Origin: Clostridia bacterium
GTDB lineage: Bacteria; Bacillota; Clostridia; UBA1381
Assembly (NCBI GenBank): GCA_017420825.1
Contig: JAFQNU010000001.1
Span: 1-20,798, forward strand
Direction: 5' to 3'
Length of the DNA stretch: 20,798 nt
In this document: piece by piece, positions 1-9,243 of the stretch
How the letters are laid out: each line of letters begins with the position of its first letter
Position numbering within the stretch: the first letter of the stretch is position 1
Notes under the pieces: generated by a model
Databases searched by the model: none
What the model was told of the DNA's origin: nothing
What the model saw: the letters and a program-made list of their open reading frames with translations, nothing else
Translations under genes and position numbers: made by a program

Positions 1-1
1 A

Positions 2-2257
2 AATAATGTTATAACTCAATATATCAGCACTCTTTCTTCATATAAATATGCAACTGTAAATGCTTTTAATCTGTGGGGAGCGCTTGGCATGAACTGGAAT
101 GAGCTTACAATAACAGTATCCGTTATTGGTTATGTATTTATTGCAGTAATATGCGTGATTTCAGGATTTATATACTTTAAAACAAGGACAAGCTCAAAGT
201 ATTTTATAACAGGTTCATTTTTATATTTTGCTACCTATATGCTATCTGCTAAAATGCATGAAAGATATGCGTTTTGTGCAATTGCTTTAGCATTGCTGGC
301 ATTTATTTTAAGCGATAAAAGAAAAAATTTTCTGTTATTTTTGTTTATCACCATATCACAGGTAATTAACACAGCATGGATTTTATTCGTGTATGAAACA
401 AATCCGACAAAATATTATCAGAGCTTTTTTATCATTTTCGCCTCTGTTTTAAATCTCATTTTGCTTGCATATATGACAATCTACTGCGTAACTGATAAAT
501 CATCAAATTTATTTATACCAAAACAATTAAACGGATTTGAACCCTCTCAAAAGTCTGTGAAAATTACACGCACAGACATTTTAGCAATTACATGTGTGAC
601 AATACTCTACTCAGTTGTTGCTCTTGCAGGTCTTGGAAGTCATACCGCACCGCAAACCGACTTTTTACTGAAGGAAAATTATGAAATTTCATTTGATAAC
701 ACTAAGAATATATCCGAAATTGCAATATTTAACGGAAATATTCCGATAGATGAAAAAAATGTCGTTACAATTGAGTTTTCTGATGAAAATAATAATATAT
801 TACAAACACACAAAATAGAGAAATGCTCAGTATTTAAGTGGGAATTTATTACAATTGACCATATAAATGCAAAGTATGCCGTAATTTACAGTGACCACGA
901 AACACCAATAAAAGAGCTTGCATTTTTTGACAACACAAAATCATTGATAATACCAATTGAAACAAGCACTCTTTTTGATGAACAGGACACAGTGCCAATG
1001 CGCTCAAGCAGTTTTAACAGCACATATTTTGACGAAATATATCATGCACGCACCGCCTATGAATTTATCCATGGGCTTGACGTGTATGAGTGGACTCACC
1101 CTCCGCTTGGCAAAATATTTATATCTCTCGGTATCCGACTTTTCGGCATGACTCCTTTCGGGTGGAGAATTGCGGGTGTAATGTTTGGAATATTAATGCT
1201 TCCGTTTATCTACCTCTTTGCAAAGAAAATTACACTCCGTACAGATATTTCATTTGTAACATGCGTTATTTTCGCCTTTGATTTCATGCACTTTACTCAA
1301 ACAAGAATTGCAACAATTGACGTATATATAACATTTTTTGTACTGCTTATGTACTATTTTATGTATTCGTATTACAAAATAAGCTTTTATGACACAACAA
1401 TTAAAAAGACATTTGTTCCTCTACTGCTTTGCGGTGTGAGCTTTGGTCTTGGTGTTGCATGTAAATGGACAGGAATTTATGCAGGTGCAGGGCTTTGCGT
1501 AATTTTCTTCCTGACACTGATTAAAAGATACAGAGAATTCCTTTTTGCAAAGGAAAATCCTGATTTTGAAAACAGTACCTATATATGCAGTGTATTTTTA
1601 AAAAACACCTTTAAAACCTTGCTTTTTTGCATATTATCCTTTATAATAATACCTGTTATTATATACGTTTTATCATATATCCCATATCTTATGTCAGAAG
1701 GCGGAGGCTTAGGCGAAATCATAAAAAATCAGAGGGATATGTTTATATATCATTCAAAAACAGTTTTATCATCAACCCATCCATACTCTTCAATGTGGTA
1801 TGAGTGGATAATTATGAAACGTCCGATATGGTATTACAGCGGAGAAATAAGCGAAAGCTTAAAGGAAGGTATCAGTGCATTCGGAAACCCCCTTGTGTGG
1901 TATCCGTCAATTGCAACACTTATCTTTATGCTTTTCCGCTCTGTAATAAAAAAAGATAAAATTGCAATATTTATTTCAATAGGATATCTTGCCCAGCTTA
2001 TCCCCTGGGTGTTTGTTGACAGGGTTGTGTTTATATATCACTATTTCCCAAGCACTGTATTTATGGTGCTGTCAATAGGCTATACCCTCCATATCCTCAC
2101 GTCAAGATTTAAAAAGCTTAAATTATTACCGTATTTGTATGCCGTTTTAGTGGTGTTGATGTTTGTTGCTTTTTATCCCGTATTATCCGGAATGGCTGTA
2201 AATCCCCGATATGTTTACAACTATTTGAAATGGTTTGAAAGCTGGGTACTGATATAG
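2..2257 (+). CDS. GT-C membrane glycosyltransferase, PMT (GT39)-like, 5' end outside window
   Basis: A polytopic membrane protein that probably moves a sugar from a polyprenyl-phosphate carrier to a protein or glycan on the outer face of the membrane. The reading frame is open from the window edge: 29 codons before the Met at 89 have no stop and read into VNAFNLWGALG-MNW, which fits coding sequence and not a start. No ribosome binding site precedes 89, so the gene is 5'-truncated. The first visible part has about six membrane helices and a K-M-H-E-R-Y motif near base 255, as in bacterial GT-C enzymes. A soluble beta-rich stretch follows (about 650-1010), then the PMT hallmark DEIYHAR (1031-1051) and WTHPPLGK, then many helices to the stop. 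This suggests two GT-C modules in one chain. The acceptor cannot be told. fumA follows after 14 bases. Confidence 0.85.
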   Translation, partial: NNVITQYISTLSSYKYATVNAFNLWGALGMNWNELTITVSVIGYVFIAVICVISGFIYFKTRTSSKYFITGSFLYFATYMLSAKMHERYAFCAIALALLAFILSDKRKNFLLFLFITISQVINTAWILFVYETNPTKYYQSFFIIFASVLNLILLAYMTIYCVTDKSSNLFIPKQLNGFEPSQKSVKITRTDILAITCVTILYSVVALAGLGSHTAPQTDFLLKENYEISFDNTKNISEIAIFNGNIPIDEKNVVTIEFSDENNNILQTHKIEKCSVFKWEFITIDHINAKYAVIYSDHETPIKELAFFDNTKSLIIPIETSTLFDEQDTVPMRSSSFNSTYFDEIYHARTAYEFIHGLDVYEWTHPPLGKIFISLGIRLFGMTPFGWRIAGVMFGILMLPFIYLFAKKITLRTDISFVTCVIFAFDFMHFTQTRIATIDVYITFFVLLMYYFMYSYYKISFYDTTIKKTFVPLLLCGVSFGLGVACKWTGIYAGAGLCVIFFLTLIKRYREFLFAKENPDFENSTYICSVFLKNTFKTLLFCILSFIIIPVIIYVLSYIPYLMSEGGGLGEIIKNQRDMFIYHSKTVLSSTHPYSSMWYEWIIMKRPIWYYSGEISESLKEGISAFGNPLVWYPSIATLIFMLFRSVIKKDKIAIFISIGYLAQLIPWVFVDRVVFIYHYFPSTVFMVLSIGYTLHILTSRFKKLKLLPYLYAVLVVLMFVAFYPVLSGMAVNPRYVYNYLKWFESWVLI

Positions 2258-2271
2258 AAAGGAATTAAATT

Positions 2272-3114
2272 ATGAGAATAATACATTCAGATGAAATTAT
2301 AAAAACAGTGGAGCAAATGTGTATTGATGCAAACTGCTTTATAAATGATGATATAAAAAATGCACTCCAAAGCTCAAAAGAAAATGAAAATTCTGCAGTT
2401 GCAAAGAGTGTTCTTGATGACCTTTTAAAAAATGCTGAAATTGCAAAGGATAAACAAATGCCAATTTGTCAGGATACAGGCATGGCTGTGTTTTTCGTGA
2501 GCATAGGAAAGGACATTCATGTTGAGGGTGACAGTATTACAGACGCAATAAATAAAGGTGTTGCTCTTGGATATACAAACGGATATTTAAGAAAATCGGT
2601 TGTATGTGACCCCCTCAACCGCATTAATACCAACGACAACACACCTGCCGTCATTTACTATGATTTTATTGACGGAGATAAATTAGAAATAACATTTACA
2701 CCCAAAGGCTTCGGAAGCGAAAATAAATCTGCTGTAAAAATGCTCAATCCATCAGATGGCGTTCAGGGCGTTATTGATTTTGTTGTTGAAACCGTTAAAA
2801 CAGCAGGGGCAAATCCATGTCCGCCAATGGTTGTGGGTGTCGGAATAGGCGGAACAATGGATAAAGCAGCCACTCTTTCAAAAAAAGCTCTTACAAGGAA
2901 TATTTATGTACCAAATGAAATCCCATTTTACAGTGAGCTTGAAAATACACTTTTAGAAAAAATCAACGCACTTGGTATTGGTCCGCAGGGCTTGGGTGGT
3001 ATAACAACTGCTCTCGGAGTTAATATTGAAGTATTTCCAACACATATAGCTGGTCTGCCGATTGCCGTTAACATAAGTTGTCATGCCACAAGGCATATAA
3101 AGAAAATTATTTAG
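2272..3114 (+). CDS. fumA: Class I fumarate hydratase (or tartrate dehydratase), alpha subunit
   Basis: The alpha chain of an oxygen-sensitive [4Fe-4S] hydro-lyase that interconverts fumarate and malate. The 280 aa match the usual length of separate alpha chains in Clostridia. The three expected cluster cysteines are in place: C66 in PICQDTG, C183 in GANPCPP and C270 in NISCHATRH. The GVGIGGTMDKA loop (about 189-199) and a C-terminal IGPQGLGG loop are also present. AAGGA lies 9 bases before the ATG. The beta subunit, which normally follows immediately and completes the active site, is absent: the next gene is rqcH. It could be elsewhere in the genome. L-tartrate dehydratase alpha is the main alternative, as the families are close; fumarase is favoured by its frequency in Clostridia. 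Confidence 0.9.
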   Translation: MRIIHSDEIIKTVEQMCIDANCFINDDIKNALQSSKENENSAVAKSVLDDLLKNAEIAKDKQMPICQDTGMAVFFVSIGKDIHVEGDSITDAINKGVALGYTNGYLRKSVVCDPLNRINTNDNTPAVIYYDFIDGDKLEITFTPKGFGSENKSAVKMLNPSDGVQGVIDFVVETVKTAGANPCPPMVVGVGIGGTMDKAATLSKKALTRNIYVPNEIPFYSELENTLLEKINALGIGPQGLGGITTALGVNIEVFPTHIAGLPIAVNISCHATRHIKKII

Positions 3115-3150
3115 ATAAATTACAATTTACACTACGAAAGGGAAGAAAAT

Positions 3151-4893
3151 ATGGCTCTTGATACTATCACCATTAAATATCTTACAGATGAGCTTAATAC
3201 ACTTATCTGTGATGCACGTATAGAAAAGGTTTATCAACCTGAAAATGATGAAATAATGCTTTCTTTAAAATCCTTAAAGGGTACCTTTAAGCTTGTGATT
3301 TCTGCAAATGCATCCCATCCGAGAATTCATCTTACTTCAACACAAAAGCAAAATCCTGATAAAGCTCCACTTTTTTGTATGCTGTTAAGAAAGCATTTAC
3401 AAGGCGGAAGAATTATCGGAATTAATCAGATAGACAATGAAAGAATTATAAGAATTGACATAGACTCTTACGATGAATTGGGCGACAAAACCACAAAACA
3501 CTTATTCTGCGAAATTATGGGACGTCATTCAAATATTATTTTAACAAGGTCGGATTTGGGTGTTATTGACTCTATAAAGCACATTGATTTTTCTGTCAGC
3601 TCTGTACGTCAGATTTTGCCCGGGCTCACATATCAGACACCTCCCCCGCAAAATAAAACACCAATACTAAGCTTTGATACCGGCAGTATTGATTTAACAA
3701 AGCAAGGTCAATTGCCCGATAAAGCAATTATGAACAGTGTTTCAGGAATTTCTCCTCTTCTTGCAAGAGAGCTTGTTTACAGGGCAATCGGTAAAAATAA
3801 TATAGATTGCTCAGAGCTTGACAACCTTCAACGAGAAAAGATATCATGCGAATTAAACTCAATTCTCTCTTACCCTTTAAAGCCATGTATAATATACGAT
3901 GTAAAAAGCAATAAGAGTATAGATTTTTCCCCATACGACATTTGCCAATACGGTGATTTGGCATACGAAAAATATTTTAATAATATCAATTCTATGCTTG
4001 ATGAATTTTACAAAAACCGTGACAGTGCGGAGCGAATGAAGCAAAAAAGTACCGACCTTATTCACATCTTAAACACAAGCATAGAAAGAGTTTCAAAAAA
4101 ACTTGCTCTTTTAAAGAAAACCGTTAAGGATGCAGAAAAAAAGGACGAATATAAAATAAAAGGCGACCTTCTAAGTACAAACATTTATAAAATTCAAAAT
4201 GGTGACAGCTCTGTAACACTCGAAAATTACTATGATGAAGCTCTTGGCGAAATAACAATAACGCTAAATCCCATGTTATCTCCGTCACAGAATGTTCAGC
4301 GTTATTATAAGCTGTATCAAAAGGCAAAAACTGCAGAAATAGAAGCAGCAAAACAACTTGAAAATGCAATGTCTGACTTAGATTACCTCGAATCAACTCT
4401 TGTACTTACTCAAAATGCTCAATCAGAGTCAGATTTGAATGAAATTCGTTTGGAGTTGGGCGAATTAGGGTATATGAAAAAGAGATTGCAAAACAAAAAA
4501 CAAAAACAAAAAGCAATCTCAAAGCCTCATCACTATATCAGTTCTGACGGCTTTGATATCTATGTAGGGAAAAATAACACTCAAAATGATACACTCACAC
4601 TGCGTTTTGCAAACTCTCAGGATATGTGGTTCCACACAAAAAAAATACATGGCTCACACACCATTATAAAATTAGGTGTTAACAAAGAAATACCGCCATC
4701 TACCATAAAGGAAGCAGCTGGCTTGGCAGCGTATTATTCAAAGGCACGTGAATCATCAAATGTTCCTGTTGATTATACACAGATTAAGAACGTAAAAAAA
4801 CCGAACGGTGCAAAGCCGGGCATGGTAATCTATGATTACTATAACACCGTCTATGTCACGCCCTCGGTTGGTGAGCTTGAAAAGCTTAATTAA
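3151..4893 (+). CDS. rqcH: RqcH (Rqc2/NEMF-type) ribosome-associated quality control protein
   Basis: A cytosolic protein that binds stalled, peptidyl-tRNA-blocked 50S subunits and recruits tRNA-Ala to add C-terminal alanine tails; older annotations call it fibronectin-binding protein FbpA. The 580 aa are close to Bacillus subtilis RqcH (about 570). Order: NFACT-N (about 1-200, with ITIKYLTDEL near the start), a helix-hairpin-helix-like linker, a long charged coiled coil (about 285-440) and the C-terminal NFACT-R domain with DMWFHTKKIHGSH (MWFH at 492-495). The NFACT-N Asp-Arg pair needed for function in B. subtilis (D97/R98) appears here as E97-R98, a conservative change. AAAGGGA precedes the ATG. 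The gap after fumA is 36 bases, so cotranscription is likely. The stop codon overlaps the end of the convergent transporter gene. Confidence 0.93.
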   Translation: MALDTITIKYLTDELNTLICDARIEKVYQPENDEIMLSLKSLKGTFKLVISANASHPRIHLTSTQKQNPDKAPLFCMLLRKHLQGGRIIGINQIDNERIIRIDIDSYDELGDKTTKHLFCEIMGRHSNIILTRSDLGVIDSIKHIDFSVSSVRQILPGLTYQTPPPQNKTPILSFDTGSIDLTKQGQLPDKAIMNSVSGISPLLARELVYRAIGKNNIDCSELDNLQREKISCELNSILSYPLKPCIIYDVKSNKSIDFSPYDICQYGDLAYEKYFNNINSMLDEFYKNRDSAERMKQKSTDLIHILNTSIERVSKKLALLKKTVKDAEKKDEYKIKGDLLSTNIYKIQNGDSSVTLENYYDEALGEITITLNPMLSPSQNVQRYYKLYQKAKTAEIEAAKQLENAMSDLDYLESTLVLTQNAQSESDLNEIRLELGELGYMKKRLQNKKQKQKAISKPHHYISSDGFDIYVGKNNTQNDTLTLRFANSQDMWFHTKKIHGSHTIIKLGVNKEIPPSTIKEAAGLAAYYSKARESSNVPVDYTQIKNVKKPNGAKPGMVIYDYYNTVYVTPSVGELEKLN

Positions 4894-5809
4894 ATAAACT
4901 CATATATAGAATCATTAAAGGCATTGTAAGAGCTGAAAGTACAGTTGTCAGGGCAAAAAGCTCAGATGAATAAACGGCATTTTTATTGTACTTAACTGCA
5001 AACAATGTACCTATTGCCGCAGATGGACAACTCACTGCAAGCATTACCGTCATAAATACGGTTTTATCACATGGAATAAAACTCAATACAGGTATTATTA
5101 TTAATGGTGCTATAACAAGTCTTAAAAATGTAATCAACAATACTCTTGTATTTTTCAAAACCTTTAAAATATTTGTCTGTCCGATTGTAACACCTGCAAC
5201 TATCATTGGCAAAGGGGTATTCATTGCCGCAACGTAATTAAGAGGTGTTGCAATTATTTCGGGCACTTTTACTTTCACAACAAAGAATATAATACCAAGA
5301 ACAATAGCAATAATTGAGGGAGATGTTACAATTGAGAGCATCTCTTTTTTTGAAAAGCTTCCCTTAATAATTGTTATTCCATGAGTCCAGACAAGTATAT
5401 TAAATAAAGTCATATATACTGTAACATATAGCACACCCTCCGTTCCGAAAACGCCCTGCACAAGCGGTATTCCTATATATCCGCAGTTTGTGTAGATAAG
5501 GGCAAAGCGTTCAATGCTGTGCTCCCTGTCCTCTTTTTTTTGTATCACTAAATATGCAAATGCGATAAGAATAATATGTGATATAATACTTAACAATAAT
5601 GACATGCCAAGCTTTGTTAAAATTTCACTGTTTATGTCTATTTGAAATGACATAAACAAAAGGCATGGTGTTACTACGTTCATAGCCAAATTCGACAGAT
5701 ATTTACTGCCATCTTTTGTTATCAGCCTCGACTTATAACACACAATACCTATACAAGCAATCAAAAATATTGCCAACACCTGTTTTAAAACTATAAATGC
5801 ATATTCCAT
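4886..5809 (-). CDS. AEC (auxin efflux carrier) family transporter
   Basis: An integral membrane permease of the AEC/BART type, about 10 helices. Bacterial members move small organic anions such as malate or other carboxylates; the substrate here cannot be read from sequence. Family features seen are an N-terminal KQVLAIFLIACIGIVCYK helix, the LAMNVVTPCLLF segment (N-x-x-x-P) and a second Asn/Pro-containing half (TPLPMIVAGVTIGQ, then CPSAAIGTLFA). I chose the ATG at 5809 because GGAGG sits 7 bases before it. An upstream in-frame TTG at 5830 would overlap the RseC-like stop and has no ribosome binding site. With the ATG start the protein is 307 aa. It is the last gene of the nadK-led run, 17 bases after the RseC-like gene. 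Confidence 0.88.
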   Translation of the reverse strand: MEYAFIVLKQVLAIFLIACIGIVCYKSRLITKDGSKYLSNLAMNVVTPCLLFMSFQIDINSEILTKLGMSLLLSIISHIILIAFAYLVIQKKEDREHSIERFALIYTNCGYIGIPLVQGVFGTEGVLYVTVYMTLFNILVWTHGITIIKGSFSKKEMLSIVTSPSIIAIVLGIIFFVVKVKVPEIIATPLNYVAAMNTPLPMIVAGVTIGQTNILKVLKNTRVLLITFLRLVIAPLIIIPVLSFIPCDKTVFMTVMLAVSCPSAAIGTLFAVKYNKNAVYSSELFALTTVLSALTMPLMILYMSLFN

Positions 5810-5826
5810 CTTGTTTCCTCCATGGT

Positions 5827-6237
5827 TCAAAGAGTCCTGTTATTAATTTCAACTATTGCACCTGCAAGACTACTCTTTATTCTTTTATCAACAAAATGCA
5901 AAACAATAAAGGTAATAAAAAATGATACAAGCGAACATATAACTGATATTGTCTCATTATATCCCAAAAAATCTGCCCCGAAATATGTGCCGAAAAGAAT
6001 AATCAAAGGCAAAATATATACTATAAAAGCTGACTTTAAAACCTTGGATGTTTTCATTTCTATAACAACACTTTCTCCCACTCTTGCACCAAGCTTGTTT
6101 TCAACCTCTATTCTGCTGTTCTGATTTTTACACTGAGCCGAACAGGTTGCACAGGAGTCTCCGCAAGCGGTTGACCTTTTCACCTTTACAAGTGCATATT
6201 CACCTTGAACACTTTCAACAACTGCATTCTCTCTCAT
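5827..6237 (-). CDS. RseC/MucC-type SoxR-reducing system protein
   Basis: A 136-aa inner-membrane protein of the RseC family, linked in other bacteria to Rnf/Rsx electron-transfer complexes and to reduction of the SoxR iron-sulfur cluster. The N-terminal cytoplasmic part has a cysteine cluster C25-x3-C29-x2-C32-x3-C36 that probably binds a metal or Fe-S cluster, in the sequence ACGDSCATCSAQC. Two membrane helices follow (about 69-88 and 96-115). Its AGAGGA ribosome binding site lies inside the last codons of recN, whose stop is one base upstream of the ATG, so translation is probably coupled. No Rnf gene is in the window, so the partner complex would be elsewhere. Confidence 0.88.
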   Translation of the reverse strand: MRENAVVESVQGEYALVKVKRSTACGDSCATCSAQCKNQNSRIEVENKLGARVGESVVIEMKTSKVLKSAFIVYILPLIILFGTYFGADFLGYNETISVICSLVSFFITFIVLHFVDKRIKSSLAGAIVEINNRTL

Positions 6238-6238
6238 T

Positions 6239-7897
6239 TTAATATCCTCTTTTTATCATTTCACTTGCATGATTAATTGCTACCTCGGTAATTTCATTAC
6301 CGTCAATCATTCTTGCAAGCTCTTCAACTCTATCATTTTCACCTAACAGACGGATGCTTGTACTTGTAACACCGTCAGATACTCTTTTTTCAATTTTAAA
6401 GTGATTGTTTGCCGCCGCCGCAAGCTGTGGCTGATGGCTTATGCAAATAACCTGTTTTTTCTTTCCCAGCAATGCAAGCTTTTTTGCAATTTTTTGTGCC
6501 GCATTTCCCGAAACTCCTGTATCAATCTCATCAAAAATAAGTGTGTCCGCACTGTCTGCGTCAGAAAGTACCGATTTCATAGAAAGCATAACTCTTGACA
6601 GTTCTCCTCCTGATGCAATCTGCGCTAGCGGCTTTAATGGCTGACCGGGATTTGCACAAAACATAAATTCAACCTCATCAAATCCACTTGATGAACATTC
6701 ATGCTTTTCCTCTATCTTCACACAAAATACAGCCTTTTCCATGTCAAGCTCATGTAGGTGTTCTTCGATTTGGGCAGACAGTAGTTTTGCTGCCTCACTC
6801 CTCTTTTTAGTAAGCTTTTTGCCTGCCTCTTTTACTTTTTTATATTGTTTTTCTATTTTTTCCTGAAGCTCCTGTGTTCTTTCGTCTGAATTTTGAAGTG
6901 CTTCAAGCTCTGATATGGAAGCTTTTAAATATTCTATACAACCCTTTTCATCTCTCTGATACTTTCTTGTAAGTCTTTTTATTAAATCAAGTCTTTCATT
7001 CACCTCGTCAAGTCTTTGTTCATCAAATTCAATTTTATCCGAGAATGCTCTTAGTTCATGTGCACAATCTTCAATAATATAAGACGCCTCTGAAAGCTTT
7101 TGATAAATATCGGCAATATCCGAATTAAATTCGCCAATCTGTGAAAGACTTGCAATAGCACTGTTTAGTCTGTCATACGCACAGTTGTCACTCTGATACA
7201 TGATATCAAGGGCACTCATAACAGCTCCTGAAATTTTCTCCGAGTTTGAAATAAGCTTTTCTTCCTCCACAAGCTCATCTAGCTCCCCTATTCTTAGCTG
7301 TGCTTTTGAAAGCTCCTCTGTCTGATATTTTAACAAATCAATTCTTGATAATCTCTCCTGTTCGTTACAGCTAAGCGACTCCAGTTCCTTTCTAAGACCT
7401 CCAAGCTCATTGTATAAGCATCTGTATTCTTCAAGCTCATCTGTGACCTTTGAAAACTCATCAAGATAATCAATGTGCCTTGCACGATTTAACAAGGATT
7501 GGTTATCGTGCTGTCCATGTATATTTATTAAGTATGGAGATATATCTCTTAAAAAAGTGGCTGTAACCATTGTACCGTTTACTCTCGCCACACTTTTTCC
7601 TTCGCTTGTAATTTCTCTTGTAACTATAACTGTACTGTCATCGGTGTCAATTCCATTTTCTTCAAGTATATTAAATATCTCGCCATCACAGTCAAAGCAC
7701 GCAGAAACTACTGCCTTTGGTTCACCGTAACGGACTATATCCTTATTTGTTCTTGAACCTAAAATAAGATTTACAGAGTCAATTATAATTGATTTTCCTG
7801 CACCTGTTTCTCCTGTTAAAACGGTCATAGCCTCCCCCGGTGCAAAGGATAGCTTTTCTATAACCGCAACATTTTTAATATCAATATTACTAAGCAT
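6239..7897 (-). CDS. recN: DNA repair protein RecN
   Basis: An SMC-like ATPase that acts at double-strand breaks in recombinational repair. The 552 aa are the normal family length. The Walker A motif is GETGAGKS (29-36), followed by a long coiled coil in the middle (about 150-370, rich in E, L, K and S). The ABC signature ASGGELSRVM lies at 428-437 and Walker B TLIFDEIDTG at 452-461; a late SHQPQLAA switch follows. The ATG has AAAGAGG upstream. It lies 19 bases after argR, which is a conserved order in Clostridia and Bacilli. Confidence 0.96.
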   Translation of the reverse strand: MLSNIDIKNVAVIEKLSFAPGEAMTVLTGETGAGKSIIIDSVNLILGSRTNKDIVRYGEPKAVVSACFDCDGEIFNILEENGIDTDDSTVIVTREITSEGKSVARVNGTMVTATFLRDISPYLINIHGQHDNQSLLNRARHIDYLDEFSKVTDELEEYRCLYNELGGLRKELESLSCNEQERLSRIDLLKYQTEELSKAQLRIGELDELVEEEKLISNSEKISGAVMSALDIMYQSDNCAYDRLNSAIASLSQIGEFNSDIADIYQKLSEASYIIEDCAHELRAFSDKIEFDEQRLDEVNERLDLIKRLTRKYQRDEKGCIEYLKASISELEALQNSDERTQELQEKIEKQYKKVKEAGKKLTKKRSEAAKLLSAQIEEHLHELDMEKAVFCVKIEEKHECSSSGFDEVEFMFCANPGQPLKPLAQIASGGELSRVMLSMKSVLSDADSADTLIFDEIDTGVSGNAAQKIAKKLALLGKKKQVICISHQPQLAAAANNHFKIEKRVSDGVTSTSIRLLGENDRVEELARMIDGNEITEVAINHASEMIKRGY

Positions 7898-7916
7898 TAT
7901 TTTTTCCTCTTTCGGC

Positions 7917-8366
7917 TCAGTTTTTAAATATTCTTCTTAATTCATCACACAAGCTCAAGGCTTCCTGTTCAGAATGTGTTATTATAAGTATTGTATCCTC
8001 ACCTGCTATTGAACCTAGAATTTTATTTCCTATCAGCATATCACATGAAGCACAAACAGCCTGTGCCATACCGGGATATGTTTTTATAACAACTGTATGC
8101 AATGCTGATGTAACCATGACAACGGTATCTGAAAAAACATCTATATGCTTTTGTCCCACCGCTCCTGATGACGGCTTTGCGGCATACTTATACCCACCGT
8201 CCGATGAAGATATTTTAATCAATCCAAGCTCTTTTATATCTCTTGATACTGTTGCCTGTGTTGTTGCAAATCCATGCTGTCTCAAAGCATCAGTTAGCTG
8301 CTCCTGTGTTTTTATATCATGATTTGTTATCAGCTTTAATATAAGCGACTGACGTTTCTGCCTCAT
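7917..8366 (-). CDS. argR: Arginine repressor ArgR
   Basis: An arginine-dependent hexameric regulator of arginine synthesis and breakdown genes. The 149 aa match the family. The N-terminal winged helix-turn-helix has its recognition helix around ATTQATVSRDIKEL (34-47). The C-terminal oligomerisation and arginine-binding domain carries GSIAGEDT (118-125), which corresponds to the usual G-T-I-A-G-D-D-T. AGAGAGGT precedes the ATG at a good distance. It sits between nadK and recN with short gaps, as in many Firmicutes. A possible ArgR operator lies at the head of this operon (9244-9257), which would make it autoregulated. Confidence 0.96.
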   Translation of the reverse strand: MRQKRQSLILKLITNHDIKTQEQLTDALRQHGFATTQATVSRDIKELGLIKISSSDGGYKYAAKPSSGAVGQKHIDVFSDTVVMVTSALHTVVIKTYPGMAQAVCASCDMLIGNKILGSIAGEDTILIITHSEQEALSLCDELRRIFKN

Positions 8367-8379
8367 ATCTGTACCTCTC

Positions 8380-9219
8380 TTATTTTAATTTATCAATAAG
8401 AACTTCATAAAATGATTGACTTCCAAGCTTTATTATACTCACATAAAATTCTGATTTTGAAATTACAACTTTGTCATTTATACCTATTATTTCCTTAACA
8501 TTTCCGTCAACAGTAAGAACTGCTTCCCTTCCAAGCTCTCTGTCTATGCCAAGCTCTATCGGCTTATCACACGGAATCAGTGCAGGACGTGCATGAAGCA
8601 TGTGCGCACAGATAGGGGATGCAATAAACAGCTCCATTGTAGGGTCAGCAACAGGACCGCCTGCAGATAATGAATAGCCTGTTGAGCCTGTCGGTGTTGA
8701 AATTATAAGACCGTCAGCACTATACTCGTTTATCTTTTCGTCATCAGAATGCACCTCTATTAAAATCATAGGTGACTCCGATTTGGAAATAACAGCATCA
8801 TTTAATGCAATATACTCATTGCATTTTCCCCCATCTCTTATAACTTCAACTCTCATCATCATTCTTTTTTCAATTTTATAGTCATTGTCAAGCAAAGCAC
8901 TACATGCCTGCTCCATTTCGGAAACATTTACCTCGGTCATAAATCCGACTCTGCCAAGATTTATACCCATTATCGGTATATTTTTTCTCCCGCACGGCTC
9001 TGCTGAGTGCAATATCGTTCCATCACCGCCAAGCACTATAACACAATCTGCATTATCATACAGCTCTGCTTCGCTGTGATAGCTTACATTCATTCCATAT
9101 CCTGAAAATTCCTTGCTCATATGTATATTGGCTCTGTCAATAAGCAAAGCAATAAGCTTTTTTGTAACCGCAAGACCAATATCCTTGCTCTCATTTGGAA
9201 CAATTACAATATTTTTCAT
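8380..9219 (-). CDS. nadK: NAD kinase
   Basis: Phosphorylates NAD to NADP with ATP or polyphosphate in the cytosol. The 279 aa are the normal length. Diagnostic motifs are GGDGT (64-68, catalytic and nucleotide-binding), ALNDAV (around 138-143) and the conserved loop TPTGSTGYSLSAGGP (175-189). AAGGGTG lies just before the ATG. It is the first gene after a strong promoter (9261-9289). In many Clostridia the gene upstream is tlyA or dxs; here a GH172 gene with its own terminator is found instead, so this block begins its own transcript. Confidence 0.97.
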   Translation of the reverse strand: MKNIVIVPNESKDIGLAVTKKLIALLIDRANIHMSKEFSGYGMNVSYHSEAELYDNADCVIVLGGDGTILHSAEPCGRKNIPIMGINLGRVGFMTEVNVSEMEQACSALLDNDYKIEKRMMMRVEVIRDGGKCNEYIALNDAVISKSESPMILIEVHSDDEKINEYSADGLIISTPTGSTGYSLSAGGPVADPTMELFIASPICAHMLHARPALIPCDKPIELGIDRELGREAVLTVDGNVKEIIGINDKVVISKSEFYVSIIKLGSQSFYEVLIDKLK

Positions 9220-9243
9220 TTATATCACCCTTTTGAGTTTCTA

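Noticed and set aside
5810..5830. TTG at 5830 as the start of the AEC transporter
   Set aside because: It overlaps the RseC-like stop, has no ribosome binding site, and the ATG at 5809 has GGAGG at 7 bases.
5827..7897. recN with the RseC-like gene as a new redox-repair system
   Set aside because: Both are common single genes; tight spacing alone does not support a shared function.
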